DNA from: Dallia pectoralis
Taxonomy: Eukaryota; Chordata; Actinopteri; Esociformes; Umbridae
Length of the DNA: 64,000 bases
NCBI GenBank assembly: GCA_029465975.1
Contig: CM055728.1
Span: 3,431,908 to 3,495,907 of the forward strand
Reading direction: 5' to 3'
In this document: positions 42,723 through 53,982 of the stretch, piece after piece
Numbering within the stretch: the stretch's first letter is position 1
Layout: the number at the start of each line of letters is the position of its first letter
The notes under the pieces: model-generated
The model's input: the letters and a program-made list of their open reading frames with translations, nothing else
The model's database searches: none
What the model was told of the DNA's origin: nothing
Made by a program: the position numbers and the translations under genes

Positions 42723-43941
42723 CAGTGTTGGGAAAGTTCACTTTCTACATGAACTAGTTCAAAGTTCAGTTCACACATTTTAAAATGAACTAGTTCAGTT
42801 CATAGTTCAAATTTTGAACTAGTTCATTTATAGTTCTTTTTTTCCATATTATTGCCAGAGCCCATATAGAACCACAGACATGAAGAACAAGAAATGTTAA
42901 CATGATTATCGTGGCAAAAATGATCACAGTAATATCTATTAAAGCAATTGTGAGCTGAGGGAATCACTGAAATAATTGGACATGTTTATATTGAAAACCA
43001 GAACTATAATAATATCACCAATAACTATGATTGAGACTGGGTATTTACTGTAATTATTACCAAAGAATAATAATATTGTAATATAATCACTGTTTATTCA
43101 TACCTGAATATTAGACCACCGATGCTGAAGAGCCTCTCTACTGGAGCGCTTGAGGGCAGGGTGTTGTGTTTTATGAACAGCCTTATCAGCTTTGAATTTC
43201 TGGTTTAACAGTGTCTGTACCTTCTTGATGGCACGTTTTTGGATGGCTGCAACCCCTTAATTAAGTTAACGAAAGCTGGGCTTTCCACTTTACTCCTAGG
43301 CTCCAGGTCTCCGACAATATACTGCACCACCAGGTTGTCCAGCTGCGGCTGGGAGATGACAACGGAGCCGCTACTGTAGGCAGTTATCGGGATCTGGGTT
43401 GATTGGGTCGAGGATCTGTCTTTGGTTTTTGTCGTTGATTGTACATACCTTGAAAGGCTAGCGAAGTGCTTTAATTTAATATGCCGTTTCAGGTTTGCTT
43501 TGGATGATATTGATGTGCGGATTTTATTTTTAAAACCCGGCGGGCAAAGTTTGCCCATCCTCACCGACCTTGTCATAAAACTAATTAAAAGTACAATTCG
43601 ACGCCTCCTTGCTCTTTTGTCGCTCATAGATACTTTTGTTTTTTGTTTTGATAATGATGCGGCGGTGCGACACTGGTGGTTGATGTTGCCAGATTGGGTG
43701 TTTTTTCCGATACATATTAATATCTGTTGTTGCCGGGTTTGCGCAAGGAAGTCACTATAGAAATCTGGCATCATATTAAACGAGGGTAAACTAAGAGAAC
43801 GTGCCGTTCAAAGACACCAGAATGAACGAGTTCACAGGAACGTTCATCAGCCAGTAAAGCAGTACGTTCAGTTCACGTTCGCCCAAAATATGAACGCGTT
43901 CATGAACTATAGTTCAATGAACGCGTTCAGGGACAACACTG
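42723..43941 (-). mobile_element. hAT element with unmatched flanks, at the inversion breakpoint
   Basis: Left end CAGTGTTGGGAAAG at 42723, inverted right end GGACAACACTG finishing at 43941, with GAACGTTCA/GAACTAGTTCA subterminal repeats. Flanking 8-mers CATTTTGC and CAGGTGGG do not match. One flank is HECT coding sequence, the other copia gag-like sequence. It carries a - strand transposase with an internal deletion: BED and N-terminal part (43774-43205), then PSSAPVERLFSIGGLIF near 43160-43100. Confidence 0.75.
43092..43774 (-). pseudogene. hAT transposase, BED finger plus truncated C-terminus
   Basis: SSKANLKRHIKLKHFASLSR gives the end of a BED finger (N-L-x-x-H-x-x-x-x-H). It is followed by QPQLDNLVVQYIVGDLEPRS and VESPAFVNLIKGLQP, the region after the finger in hAT transposases, then a stop. 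The C-terminal NTLPSSAPVERLFSIGG (dimerisation domain) follows directly, so the catalytic domain is deleted. Confidence 0.7.
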
Positions 43942-46119
43942 CAGGTGGGATCTGCAGGAGGAACTACAGGAGCGGAGATGGCGCCAAACAGACCACGGAA
44001 AAACAAGACGACCATGATGGACTATGTATTTAAGGTCGGTCAAGGCTCTCTCCCGGACACTGTTAAAAGAAATGGCCTAATGGTAGACTGCGGTGCAACG
44101 TCCCACATAACAGATCCCAAAATCACATGACATGGAACTAGCGGATGGAACCAGGATGAATAACGTGGCGTTGAAACGTGGCGACGCAGAGGTGATACTA
44201 CAGGACGTGGAAGGAAGAGGCATTAAGCTAACATTAAAGAAGGCCTTATTCATCACATCATACCCAGTTGTAGAGCATCACCAGCCTGTCAGTACAAGCA
44301 GCCACCACTGATGGAGCTGAGCCAGGCTCTGAGGGATCTTACCAAGCTGGAAAGAAAACCAACTGACCAGCAAGGATGGAACTGTTTACCCCATCGAAAG
44401 GCAACATGAGAGACTATACTGAGACAATGGCCTGACGGGTAAACCCAGGACAAGTAAATAACCATGAACATTGTGTTGATAACATAGATCTGGTAAATGA
44501 CATACTGTCTTGGGATAAAACAAATTTAAGCTGGTGGAACAAACAAGAGTGACGTTAAGACATGGCATGAAATTATGAGGCACTGTTTAAACAGTTGATG
44601 ATGTGCTAAAATTAGTTTGTTCACAAATGTCAAAGGAGAGTAGCGAGCCAGTGAAGGAAGCCTGACGTTTTTGCTCAAAAAGCTTACAGGGGAAACACCA
44701 AGGTAGATTGTAGTGTTTGCACTGAGGGAAAATTTACCAACAACAGAAATAGGACACCTGATGCAAAAGCTAGCGCCCCTTTTAAATTGGTACACACTGA
44801 TTTAGCAGGACCAATTGAACCAATAAGTCAAGAGGGATTTAAATATGCAATTCTATTCACAGATGATTTTTCTGGAGCAGTGTCAGTTTATTTTCTTAAA
44901 AACAAGAGTGACAACAGTCAAACAGTACCTGGCAGACAGTGCACCATATGGTAAAGTCAAGTGTATCAGATCAGATAATGGCACAGAAAACACAAGCAAT
45001 GCCTTTCAGTCACTTCTAAGGGATGCGGGTATAAGGCATGAACCATCATCCCCTTACTTTCCACACCAAAACGACACAGCAGAGAGACAGTGGAGGACCA
45101 TTTTCGAAATGGGAAGGTGTTTATTATTAGAGAAGGGACTACCAAAAGTACTGTGGCCCTATGCAGTTCAAAATGCTTCTCACATTCGCAATATATGTTA
45201 CAATGACAGGACTAAAAACACCCCTTTCTACATGTTAACAGGGAGAAAGTCGAAACTTTCAAATGTGGGTTTTTGGATCAGTATGTTATGCATACAATCA
45301 CGACCATGAGAAACTAGACTCCAGGGGTAAGTAGGATACAGTAAGAATAGCTCGGCCTACCTAGTATATGATCCACACACTGAAAAGGTGTCAAAGCACA
45401 GACTGGTCAAATTCATAAGAAAGAACAGCGTTGACCAGCAAACGCAAACAGATGAATGTGACTCAGAAACACAAGGATATGACATGAGAGCTGTGAGCGT
45501 GGTAGTACAATCACGACTCAATTGACACAGAGAGGGAACGACACATAAAATCAGTTCACAGGTTGGAACGAGAAGAGTGTAGAGGCAGAAAAATTTGAAG
45601 TGCCACAAGTATTGAAAATACAGAAAATATAGTCAGAGGTGAGGAAGAACACAGTCCAGACGTAAAACTTAGTCCGAAGCAAAATTCACATTACCCAAAA
45701 AGACATAGGAGACCCCCAAAATACTTGGATGATTATCTACCAGATGTTGTAGACAGTTATGTAACTAGTGACTATTGTTACAGGGTGGCATGTGGAATTT
45801 CACAAACCTGTACCAGACCAGATATTAGCTGTATTGTCAGTAAACTGTCACAAACACTGGCTCAGCTGACAGCAGTGTGTAGTAGCTGCTAATGTTTTGA
45901 GATATCAAAAAGTTACCACTGACTACGAATTGTGTTTCAAGAAAGGGGACGAGGACCTAAATCTAATAGTAGCATACAGTGATTCCTATTGGGAATCTTT
46001 TTTGGAAGATAGACGCAGCACCACAGGGTACTGTTTTAGCCTGAAACAAGGCCCTGCAATCTCATGGATATAAAAAACAGACCACAGTGGCACTCTCAAC
46101 AAGCTGAATATATCAGTCT
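43942..46119 (+). pseudogene. Ty1/copia gag-pol, 5' and middle parts
   Basis: The + strand keeps, across frameshifts: a protease-like GLMVDCGATSHITD (44070-44115), an integrase with HTDLAGPIEPISQEGF, KCIRSDNGTENTSNAF and FPHQNDTAERQWRTIFE (44790-45120; the D, D, E order of rve), a GRKSKLSNVGF region, and RNase H sequence with YSDSYWESFLEDRRSTTGYC to 46060. It breaks off at TATCAGTCT (46119), where an IS3EU-like end begins. The rest of the gene is at 39160-38835 on the other strand. The 5' LTR and most of gag are missing; the left border is the hAT at 42723-43941. Confidence 0.75.
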
Positions 46120-46959
46120 TATGGAGTAAAATCAGTGCCACGAGACGAAGCTCCGTAAAAATCGTTTTGTGTACTTGCAGAAATTATTTGTGTACTTGAA
46201 GAAAAATATTCGTGTAGCCTACTTGCAATAAAAGATTTGTGTACTTGCAAAACAAGATATGTGTACTTGTAGAAAAGATTTAGGCACTTGCGGAAAGACT
46301 CGTGTACTTGCAAAAAATGATTCGTAACTTGCAGAAAATAGATTTGTGTACTTGTACAAAAGTTTTGTGTATCCAGCTCTGACAACCATCACAGCCAATC
46401 AAATAACGCCATGTCTGTGTCAAATCCATGTTTGGCTCTAGTAACGAACAGGTGCTCATTAATTCAACGGAGCCGGTTAGCATCATATTTATCCTTCATA
46501 ACTTTACATAAAATTGCCATGATTTTATTGTACCTTTAGCAATCTTTTGAATGTTATTTTGTATTGTTATCTATCTTAGCTATTATACTGCAGGCATGAA
46601 ATGTTTTAACCATAGGGTAATGGGAGGCTGTTTTAATGAATAACCTTGTGTGGAAAGACCGTACAGTCTATGGGAAAGACACAAAGAGCTTTAGCACATT
46701 GCAGGTTTATTTCCTTAATTTGGCTTTCAATGTGTATAGTTTATATGGCTTAGAATAAACAACCAAAATAAAGATATTTTGACTACTATAATTTAAGGTC
46801 AACAACTTAGCTGTCATTCTATGAAGAAACAAATACCGGTTTCATTTTTACAATAACATAACTACCACACTAATGACCGAGCATGCGTCTATTCACCAAA
46901 CAAACACACACACACACAAACATACACAAAGGTGATGTACGGTGGCCCTGAAGTGCAAA

Positions 46960-47165
46960 TCACAACGGCAAATAGGAAAACGCAACGGCAAATAGGAAAA
47001 CACAACGGCAAATATAAAAACACAACGGCAAATAGGAAAACACAACGGCAAATATAAAAACACAACGGCAAATAGGAAAACACAACGGCAAATAGGAAAA
47101 CACAACGGCAAGTAGTAAAACACAACGGCAAATAGGAAAACACAACGGCAAATAGGAAAACACAA
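46960..47165 (+). repeat. 20-bp tandem repeat near the transposon end
   Basis: About ten copies of CACAACGGCAAATAGGAAAA, with ATATAAAA and AGTAGTAAAA variants. Three copies of the same unit occupy 39479-39545 in the other end of the element. A (CA)n run lies just upstream (46901-46918). Subterminal repeats like these are often transposase-binding sites; that role is inferred. Confidence 0.85.
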
Positions 47166-48429
47166 TGGCATTAACTTCAACCGGAAAAGGTAGGGCCTAT
47201 CTAGCAGAGAACGGGCCCTTGTGATTGGACAGACTGACTGACTATCTTTTAGGAAATGAGTACTCTCTCAATAGCTTGCTGGACTGCATCCCTTAATTCG
47301 TTGCCCAGAATTATATTAAATTATGTATTGCCGTAATTGTGGGAAAAGGGTGTTGGAGAAACCGAATTTTTGCAGTGGTTGTGGCGAGAGACTTGGCGAA
47401 AGTCTTGAACCAACGTCTTTGCCTCAACCCACCGATGGACCAACTTCAGGTAAGTTAACGTTATTTGTAGCTAATGGTGGGTTTACCATGCCTGTCGGTC
47501 CGCAAGCTAAGAAACAAAATAATGTTCAAAATGATGTACTCTGTTGCGCTGTATAAGTTTATAGCGGGTGTCGTGCCAAGTTTGTCTCAGTAAAGGTGGT
47601 GTGGCACTAACACCTGTTCTCTGCCAAAAAACGATTTCCGTTTAGTAAAAAGGTATTTCAGCAGGTAAAACAGGCTGGGCGGGCTTTAATCTGTCCTACA
47701 TAAATATAAACAAGTGCCATTCAGATATTTAGTCAAGTATTTATAATCAAGGTGATAATGAGGTCAGATATCTGTCAAGGAAACCGTGTCCTCATGTGTT
47801 TTAATTTGTACCATTACTTGTTTCTATGAACCTGCAATGCATGATTTGCCGTTTAATAAGGATGTATGTTGTGCTTCCCTGTAGAACCACAGAATCCTCC
47901 ATCCAACCCAACCCCAGGATTAAAAACCTTTCTGGCATACCGGAAGAAAAAAGCAGAAGAAAGGCAAAAGTTTTCCTTTGGTAAAAGGCAGGAAAAGGAA
48001 AGTGCAGGTAAGCAAATGTGTTTTGATATAGCTCAAAACACATTCTGATATAGAGTGAATAATTATTCCAACTCAACTCTAGTGTTGACTTGCTGTCAAC
48101 ATCCCATCATCATTTGAAGCCCTTTGCCTAAGCCCCCTAGTAGGGTCAATTTAATGGCAAACAATATATTTGCTTATATCAAGTCATTTTGGGAGATAAA
48201 ATATATAAATGTTTGAAATAGGTTTTCAGTATTTACTCAGAAAACAACATAGAATTTAGAGTTTAGCTATTGGACATATTTCTTACTTTTCCACTTATTT
48301 TCTGATCATGAACATCAATTGTTGTGTTCTGTGCAAGTGATTTTTTTTAAATACCCGTTATTTGGCAAGCTTTGATTTATTTTCTTACAAAAGTGCCTTC
48401 CAAACCTGCTGTTTACTAGGATTTGAAGG

Positions 48430-48530
48430 AAGGATTAGGGTTGCTCTGCTTTGTCTTAAAGCACATTGAGTCTATGTAAATCATATGAAATGTGCTATAC
48501 AAATAAACCTGACTTGACTTGCTTTGAGTC
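48430..48530 (+). repeat. 3' tail of an L2/SINE-type retroelement
   Basis: TTGTCTTAAAGCACATTGAG, then GAAATGTGCTATACAAATAA followed by ACCTGACTTGACTTG, is the '...GTGCTATACAAATAAA' tail found at the 3' ends of many fish L2-type LINEs and SINEs. Only the tail is present. It sits in an intron of the HECT gene. Confidence 0.6.
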
Positions 48531-50383
48531 ACATTTTGAGTGAAAGATCCATTTTGGTCCATGTGTAACATTTTACAACAGAGAAACAACCACTTTTTAA
48601 TTAAGCACAGTTCTTTAAACCAGATTAAGAGCCTCCCTACCAGTTCCTGTGTTTTCTACTGCAGATTAATCTTGTCTTGATGACTTCTCAGACGGGAGGT
48701 TTAAAGCCAGTACGTGGGAAAACAATTTCCTTATCAACCGACTCTGACATCAACGCACATTCTTCTTCATCAGGGTGTGAAAAAAATGAGGGACTTCAAC
48801 CAAGACTTAGATGAAGGAGCCTTCGTCCTTCTTTATCCAGACGGATCTGAAGTCATTAATACCCTTAGGACACAAAGACCTTTTATTCTAGAAGAATATA
48901 AGGCAGAATTAGGCAAATCATATCAAAGGATCACAATTTTTATCTGCCCAAAGAAGGACTTAGATGTCATGTTTTGCAATAGCAATTTACTTCTGTGGCT
49001 AGATGTTTCACCTTAAGATATAAATAAGTTTAAAAATAGCTCCCCATGGTGTTTTTTCGGCATTCATGTTAAAATTACTGCAAGCTCCTTGGAGTTGTAG
49101 ATGCATAAAAAAATAGTCAGACCATGTGCCAAAACCAGCTGTTTCTGGTGCAGTGTCTCAAACCAGCTTTCCATTCATCACTTTCTTCTGGAGTGAACTT
49201 ATTTTTAAATGTTGGTCTTTGACTGACACCAATCAAACTAACTTTAATTTTTTATTTTTTTGCAGTTGGAGAAGTGTCAGACATATCTGACTCTGACAGA
49301 GATTGTGGTAAAGACCCCCCAAAGAGTTTGACCTAGCTGACACGCTGGTGAGTGCATTTTAAAGCATATTTGGGTGTTTGTTAATGAAAATGTTGTTTTT
49401 GTTTGTTGTATTGATCAACCTCCATTGTCTTTTGTAATGCTTTACTACAGCCATTTGAACCTCTGCATGAAAGCAGTCCAATACCGATGAATACCGAGGA
49501 TATCGGTCCAAGTACCTCTGGATGTTCTGGAACGACAAGAACTTATTACAGGTTTGGTTTTGGGGCTTTTGTTTTAAATGGATATTAGAATATTAACAAT
49601 CTTGAATACACACAATATTATTAATAATGTATTTGGTGTACATATTTTCATTTCGCAGCAACTACACAGACCTGTATGCGCCTATCGTCATTGACGACGA
49701 TGATGATGACGACGAAGATGAAGTTCTAACTGTCAAAGAAACAAATGAGGCATCTTCTAAAGAACCTATGTGAGTAATGAGTGCAATATTAGAGCATTAT
49801 ACTTAATCCTGTTTTTTTGTAGAATGGACTTACACAAGTACAAGTAGTCATTAAACAAATAAACATCACTGTATTAAGAAGGGTGAAAGCTAATAAGCTA
49901 CAAAATAATGCTTGGAGCATCGTTTTTTGCACACATTGGCCCTCATTTATCAAAAGTGAGTACACCAAATTTCCAGCGTACACCTGGCGTACACCCAAAA
50001 CCACGGTGACTTTGAGATTTATCAATATGGACGTTGGCGTACGGCACGCTCAAATCCTACGCCAGCTCAGGAGGTGGTGTACATGTACGCACGTTTTGAG
50101 TTAGTGCGGAAATGCGCAGAAAAACAATTCCTAACACCACAAAACGCACTGACAAACTAAAAGATATGATATATTATGGCCCACTGTAAAAAACAACAAC
50201 ATAGTAATTATAAACTTTCAGTGTTTATTTTTGTGCAACATGGGCTTCGATGTTTAACTTGTGTGACTTTACCAAAGCATTTGATTTGTAAGCATATGTA
50301 TTAGGGATGCACCGAAATACTTTTAGCACCGAAACAATACGGACGAAATGTTGTGATCTATTCGGATCCTCTGCACTTCATCA

Positions 50384-50596
50384 CGATTGTACTATCCACG
50401 TTATAAAGACCATCACTTGGATGCAGAAATAAAGCAGCGCGCAGAAAAGATCCAGACGGCGATGGATGCGGTCATGCGGGGAACCCGAGTGGAGACGGAG
50501 ACGGAGCAGCGCACGGAGCAGGAGATCAGAGCGCAGAAAAAAAGAGAAGAGGGGCATGCACCCTCGTTGTCTGATATGTTAATATGGGTTCAGTAA
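50384..50596 (+). pseudogene. ZBED/hAT transposase fragment (left arm copy)
   Basis: YYPRYKDHHLDAEIKQRAEK corresponds to the L-D-P-R-Y-K-D motif of ZBED-type hAT transposases, followed by a Glu/Arg-rich stretch. A mirror copy is on the - strand at 51303-51533 with TTVLDPRYKDHYLDAEIKQR, the better-preserved of the two. Confidence 0.55.
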
Positions 50597-50920
50597 TGAA
50601 AGGCTTTAGACCAAAAAATAATTCAGACTGACAAAATAATAAAAATGACATTCTTCTTATTTTAAATAATAATAATAATACAAATAATAATAATGACATT
50701 CTCATTTATCATTCTTGCGTAGAAATGGGCGTATATGTTGGCGTAAAATTATGCTTACACTCCTCTCACCACCTGATTTATGAAGCTGTGCGTACCGTTG
50801 AAATCCAGGTGTACGCAATACCTGCCCTTGATAAATGCCGCGGCTGAAAACGATCGTTATTAGAATAACACGCCCCTATATATTCAAGTCTCCGCTTCCC
50901 CCACGCCCTCATTTTACGCC

Positions 50921-51031
50921 ATGGACACACGGAAGACGGCAAAGAAGAGAAACTTCTCCGACGTGGATGATCAAATGACCTATCACAATGCATTATTTTA
51001 CAGCACGTGTGTTGAAACAATTAGCATTTAA
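50921..51031 (+). pseudogene. start of a Harbinger Myb/SANT-like protein
   Basis: ATG 50921 opens MDTRKTAKKRNFSDVDDQM and the frame stops at 51029-51031. The basic K-K-R-N-F-S start resembles that of the Myb/SANT DNA-binding proteins encoded by Harbinger transposons. Nothing of the three-helix domain remains. Confidence 0.45.
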
Positions 51032-52075
51032 TTTCGTTTCACGTCACATGTATTGGGGTGTACAATAGTGATGATGATGTGATGTGGAGTACCATTCATT
51101 CACATTAATAATTGCATGACAATTTGTAATATTCTTATTATTATTTTTATTATTAATGACGCTTATTGTTATTTAGAATATCATTATTATTATTTGTATT
51201 ATTATTATTATTTAAAAGAAGAAGAATGTCATTTTTATTATTTTGTCAGTCTGAATTATTTTTTGGTGGAAAGTCTTTCATTACTGAACCCATATTAACA
51301 TATCAGAAAACGAGGGTGCATGCCCCTCTTCTCTTTTTCTGCGCTCTGATCTCCTTCTCCTGCTCCGTGCGCTGCTCCGTCTCCGTCTCCACGCGGGTTC
51401 TCCGCATGACCGCATCCATCGCCGTCTGGATCATTTCTTGTGCGCGCTGCTTTATTTCTGCATCCAAGTAATGGTCTTTATAACGCGGATCAAGTACAGT
51501 CGTGATGAAGTGCAGAGGATCCGAATAGATCACAATATTTCGTCCGTATTGTTTCGGTGCTAAAAGTATTTCGGTGCATCCCTAATACATATGCTTACAA
51601 ATCAAATTCTTTGGTAAAGTCACACAAATTAAACATCGAAGCCCATGTTGCACAAAAATAAACACTGAAAGTTTATAATTACTATGTTGTTGTTTTTTAC
51701 AGTGGGCCATAATATATCATATCTTTTAGTTTGTCAGTGCGTTTTGTGGCGTTAGGAATTGTTTTTCTGCGCATTTCCGCACTAACTCAAAACGTGCGTA
51801 TATATGTACACCACCTCCTGAGCTGGCGTAGGATTTGAGCGTGCCGTACGCCAACGTCCATATTGATAAATCTCAAAGTCACGTGGTTTTGGGTGTACGC
51901 CAGGTGTACGCTGGAAATTTGGTGTACGCACTTTTGATAAATGAGGGCCAATATGTCCAGATCTAACGTATGGGATGGTGCTGTCAGAGGTTTTCAGCGT
52001 TGCTCGTACTCCAATGAGAATGACATGTTTGTTAAGTTTACCGATGATGCTGGCTCCCCCGAAGAAGGCCTAGAT

Positions 52076-53982
52076 CAGAGCTGTAGTACTCGAGACCGGT
52101 CTCGGGACCACTTTTTTAAGGACTCGGTCTCGGACAGTAAGGACTCGTAAATTCTTCCGAGACCAGTCGAGACCAGCGTAGAAATTATCGCCCACAATTT
52201 TTTCTAGCAAAATATTTAAGTATGACATGTAGAGGCTGCATTTCCATTGGCTGTATTTCGTCCAGAGTCAGACTGTTTTTTTCTGATGTGGCTTATCCCG
52301 CCAATGGCTATCTACTTTTGAAGAAAAGCCCACCCCCAGCGTCGCTAGAGCGTGCACCCATTCACGTAAATACTTCAATCTTAAACATATGCTCGATCAT
52401 GTCTGCACAATCTGCCATTATATTCGTTTTGCCTATATTCAGCACAGTGAGCACAAATAAATAATTTGTCCGAAAACACACAGCGGTTAGTAATTAAAAT
52501 ACATATATAATGTTGAAAAGCTACAGCCGACGTCCTTCCATCACTTTTCCTAAATACGTGCATTTTACCTTGTCCCGTTTTCAGAATTGCAAAATCACAA
52601 ACCGAACAATATATAAAACTACTATTTACATGTTTTTTGATACCTAAACTGTTTTCCTGTTGCCAAAATCCCACGCTGCTGGGCATTGGTACCCTAATTG
52701 CGGTACCCAGACACCGATCACACTTCACTGAGCCTATATGGCAATGGTTGAATGGGCGATACACAGACAAATACTACGAGAACACATATAGACAATAGTC
52801 TGATTGGCTTGGTTGAACTACAAGAAGAGGTACGTACATAAAGAAATATGTTTCACTAAATACACAGAACGAATTCCGCCAAATACATACAGCCCCATTC
52901 ATGTGTCATGCGCCTATTGCACTCAATAATTAATAACGAATGAACCACAGTGTATTCATATAGCCTACAAGAGACTTCAACAAAATATTGTTTTGTAATT
53001 GAAATTAAACGAATATAAACAATAATTATTAATAGGCTTACTACAAATGGGCGATAAATGAAATTACTCATGCACACAGAAGGACGTGGGACATACATAA
53101 GTCCGGGGGGCATACGGCAGAAAGAGCATAAAACTGGACCGGTTATGGTCCGATCTTTATAACTGGGCCCGTTTTGGTCCGATCTTTATTAAACTGGACG
53201 GGTTTTGGTCTGATCTATATGAACACTGTGCGCAGTTCAACCGGGTTAGTTTGCTGCTGTCTCATCTGCACTCGTATCTATACTAATGAACACTGTGCGC
53301 AATGCAACCGGTTCGTTTGCGTGTCCTGCTCAAGCAGACAAACAACTGAAGCTGCGTGCCGACTGTGGACGGATAAATAATTATAAATAGATTTGTTTAT
53401 CGGCCAATCATGCGCAAATCATTTGATTGCAAGTCGCTTGTGATCTAAAATGTGTTAGCATTTACTACATCAACATAGGACATACAGTTTGATGGATTTT
53501 CATTTATTCGATTTTTAGAAATTTGTATATCATAGCCTGTGCATTTTAAAATCATGGTTTTATTTTCGTATTTTATGGTTACATAAGACAATAAATAGGC
53601 CTACATACTCTTTTAATAAAATGTAATTCATTTAATTCAGGGTGACAACACAGTAGATGATCTGATGCTGTTGGTCAAGTGTTTTTTTACATTGGTCACT
53701 GGACCAAAAACATGTAATATTATTTAGTGTTGATATGACTGGTTTCGGTCTCGGCCCCTTTCGGTATCGGTCTCGTCTCGGTCTCGGCCCCCTTCGGTCT
53801 CGGTCTCGGCCCCCTTCGGTCTCGTCTCGGTCTCGGCCCCCTTCGGTCTTGGTCTCGTCTCGGTCTCGGCCCCCTTCGGTCTCGTCTCGGTCTCGGCCCC
53901 CTTCGGTCTTGGTCTCGTCTCGGTCTCGGCCCCCTTCGGTCTCGTCTCGGTCTCGCTTTAGGTGGTCTCGAGCACAGCTCTG
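52076..53982. mobile_element. hAT element inserted in HECT exon 7
   Basis: Left end CAGAGCTGTAGTACTCGAGACC given in part as CAGAGCTGTAGTACTCGAG at 52076; right end CTCGAGCACAGCTCTG finishing at 53982. Flanks GCCTAGAT (52068-52075) and TCCTAGAT (53983-53990), 7 of 8. Removing it with one flank restores an open HECT frame into GGPRREF. The interior shares words with the hAT at 2441-3978, and the right subterminal part is a TCGGTCTCGGCCCCCT tandem array. Confidence 0.85.
53738..53957. repeat. GGTCTCGGCCCCCTTC tandem repeat
   Basis: Units of 16 to 34 bp built from GGTCTCGGCCCCCTTC and GGTCTCGTCTC occur about ten times near the right end of the hAT. Long frames rich in Arg/Pro or Ser/Arg in this stretch arise from the repeat and are not genes. 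Confidence 0.85.

Larger units (their letters stand above)
49935..51952. mobile_element. palindromic Harbinger-like element containing an inverted hAT pair
   Basis: GGCCCTCATTTATCAAAAGTG at 49938 is mirrored by CACTTTTGATAAATGAGGGCC finishing at 51949, and the arms stay complementary for roughly 700 bp. A hAT-like end (TAGGGATGCACCGAAATAC) at 50302 and its mirror finishing at 51584 lie in the arms, each followed by a ZBED-type transposase fragment. The central 450 bp are unique and include MDTRKTAKKRNFSDVDD from 50921, like the start of the Myb/SANT protein of Harbinger elements. It sits in the pyrimidine tract just before HECT exon 7. Confidence 0.65.

Noticed and set aside
46889..47180. Cys/Leu/Phe-rich membrane-like frames on the - strand, and a CRISPR-like appearance
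   Set aside because: They arise from the 20-bp repeat near the transposon end. Units are directly adjacent with no unique spacers, so this is not a CRISPR array; the genome is a vertebrate one.
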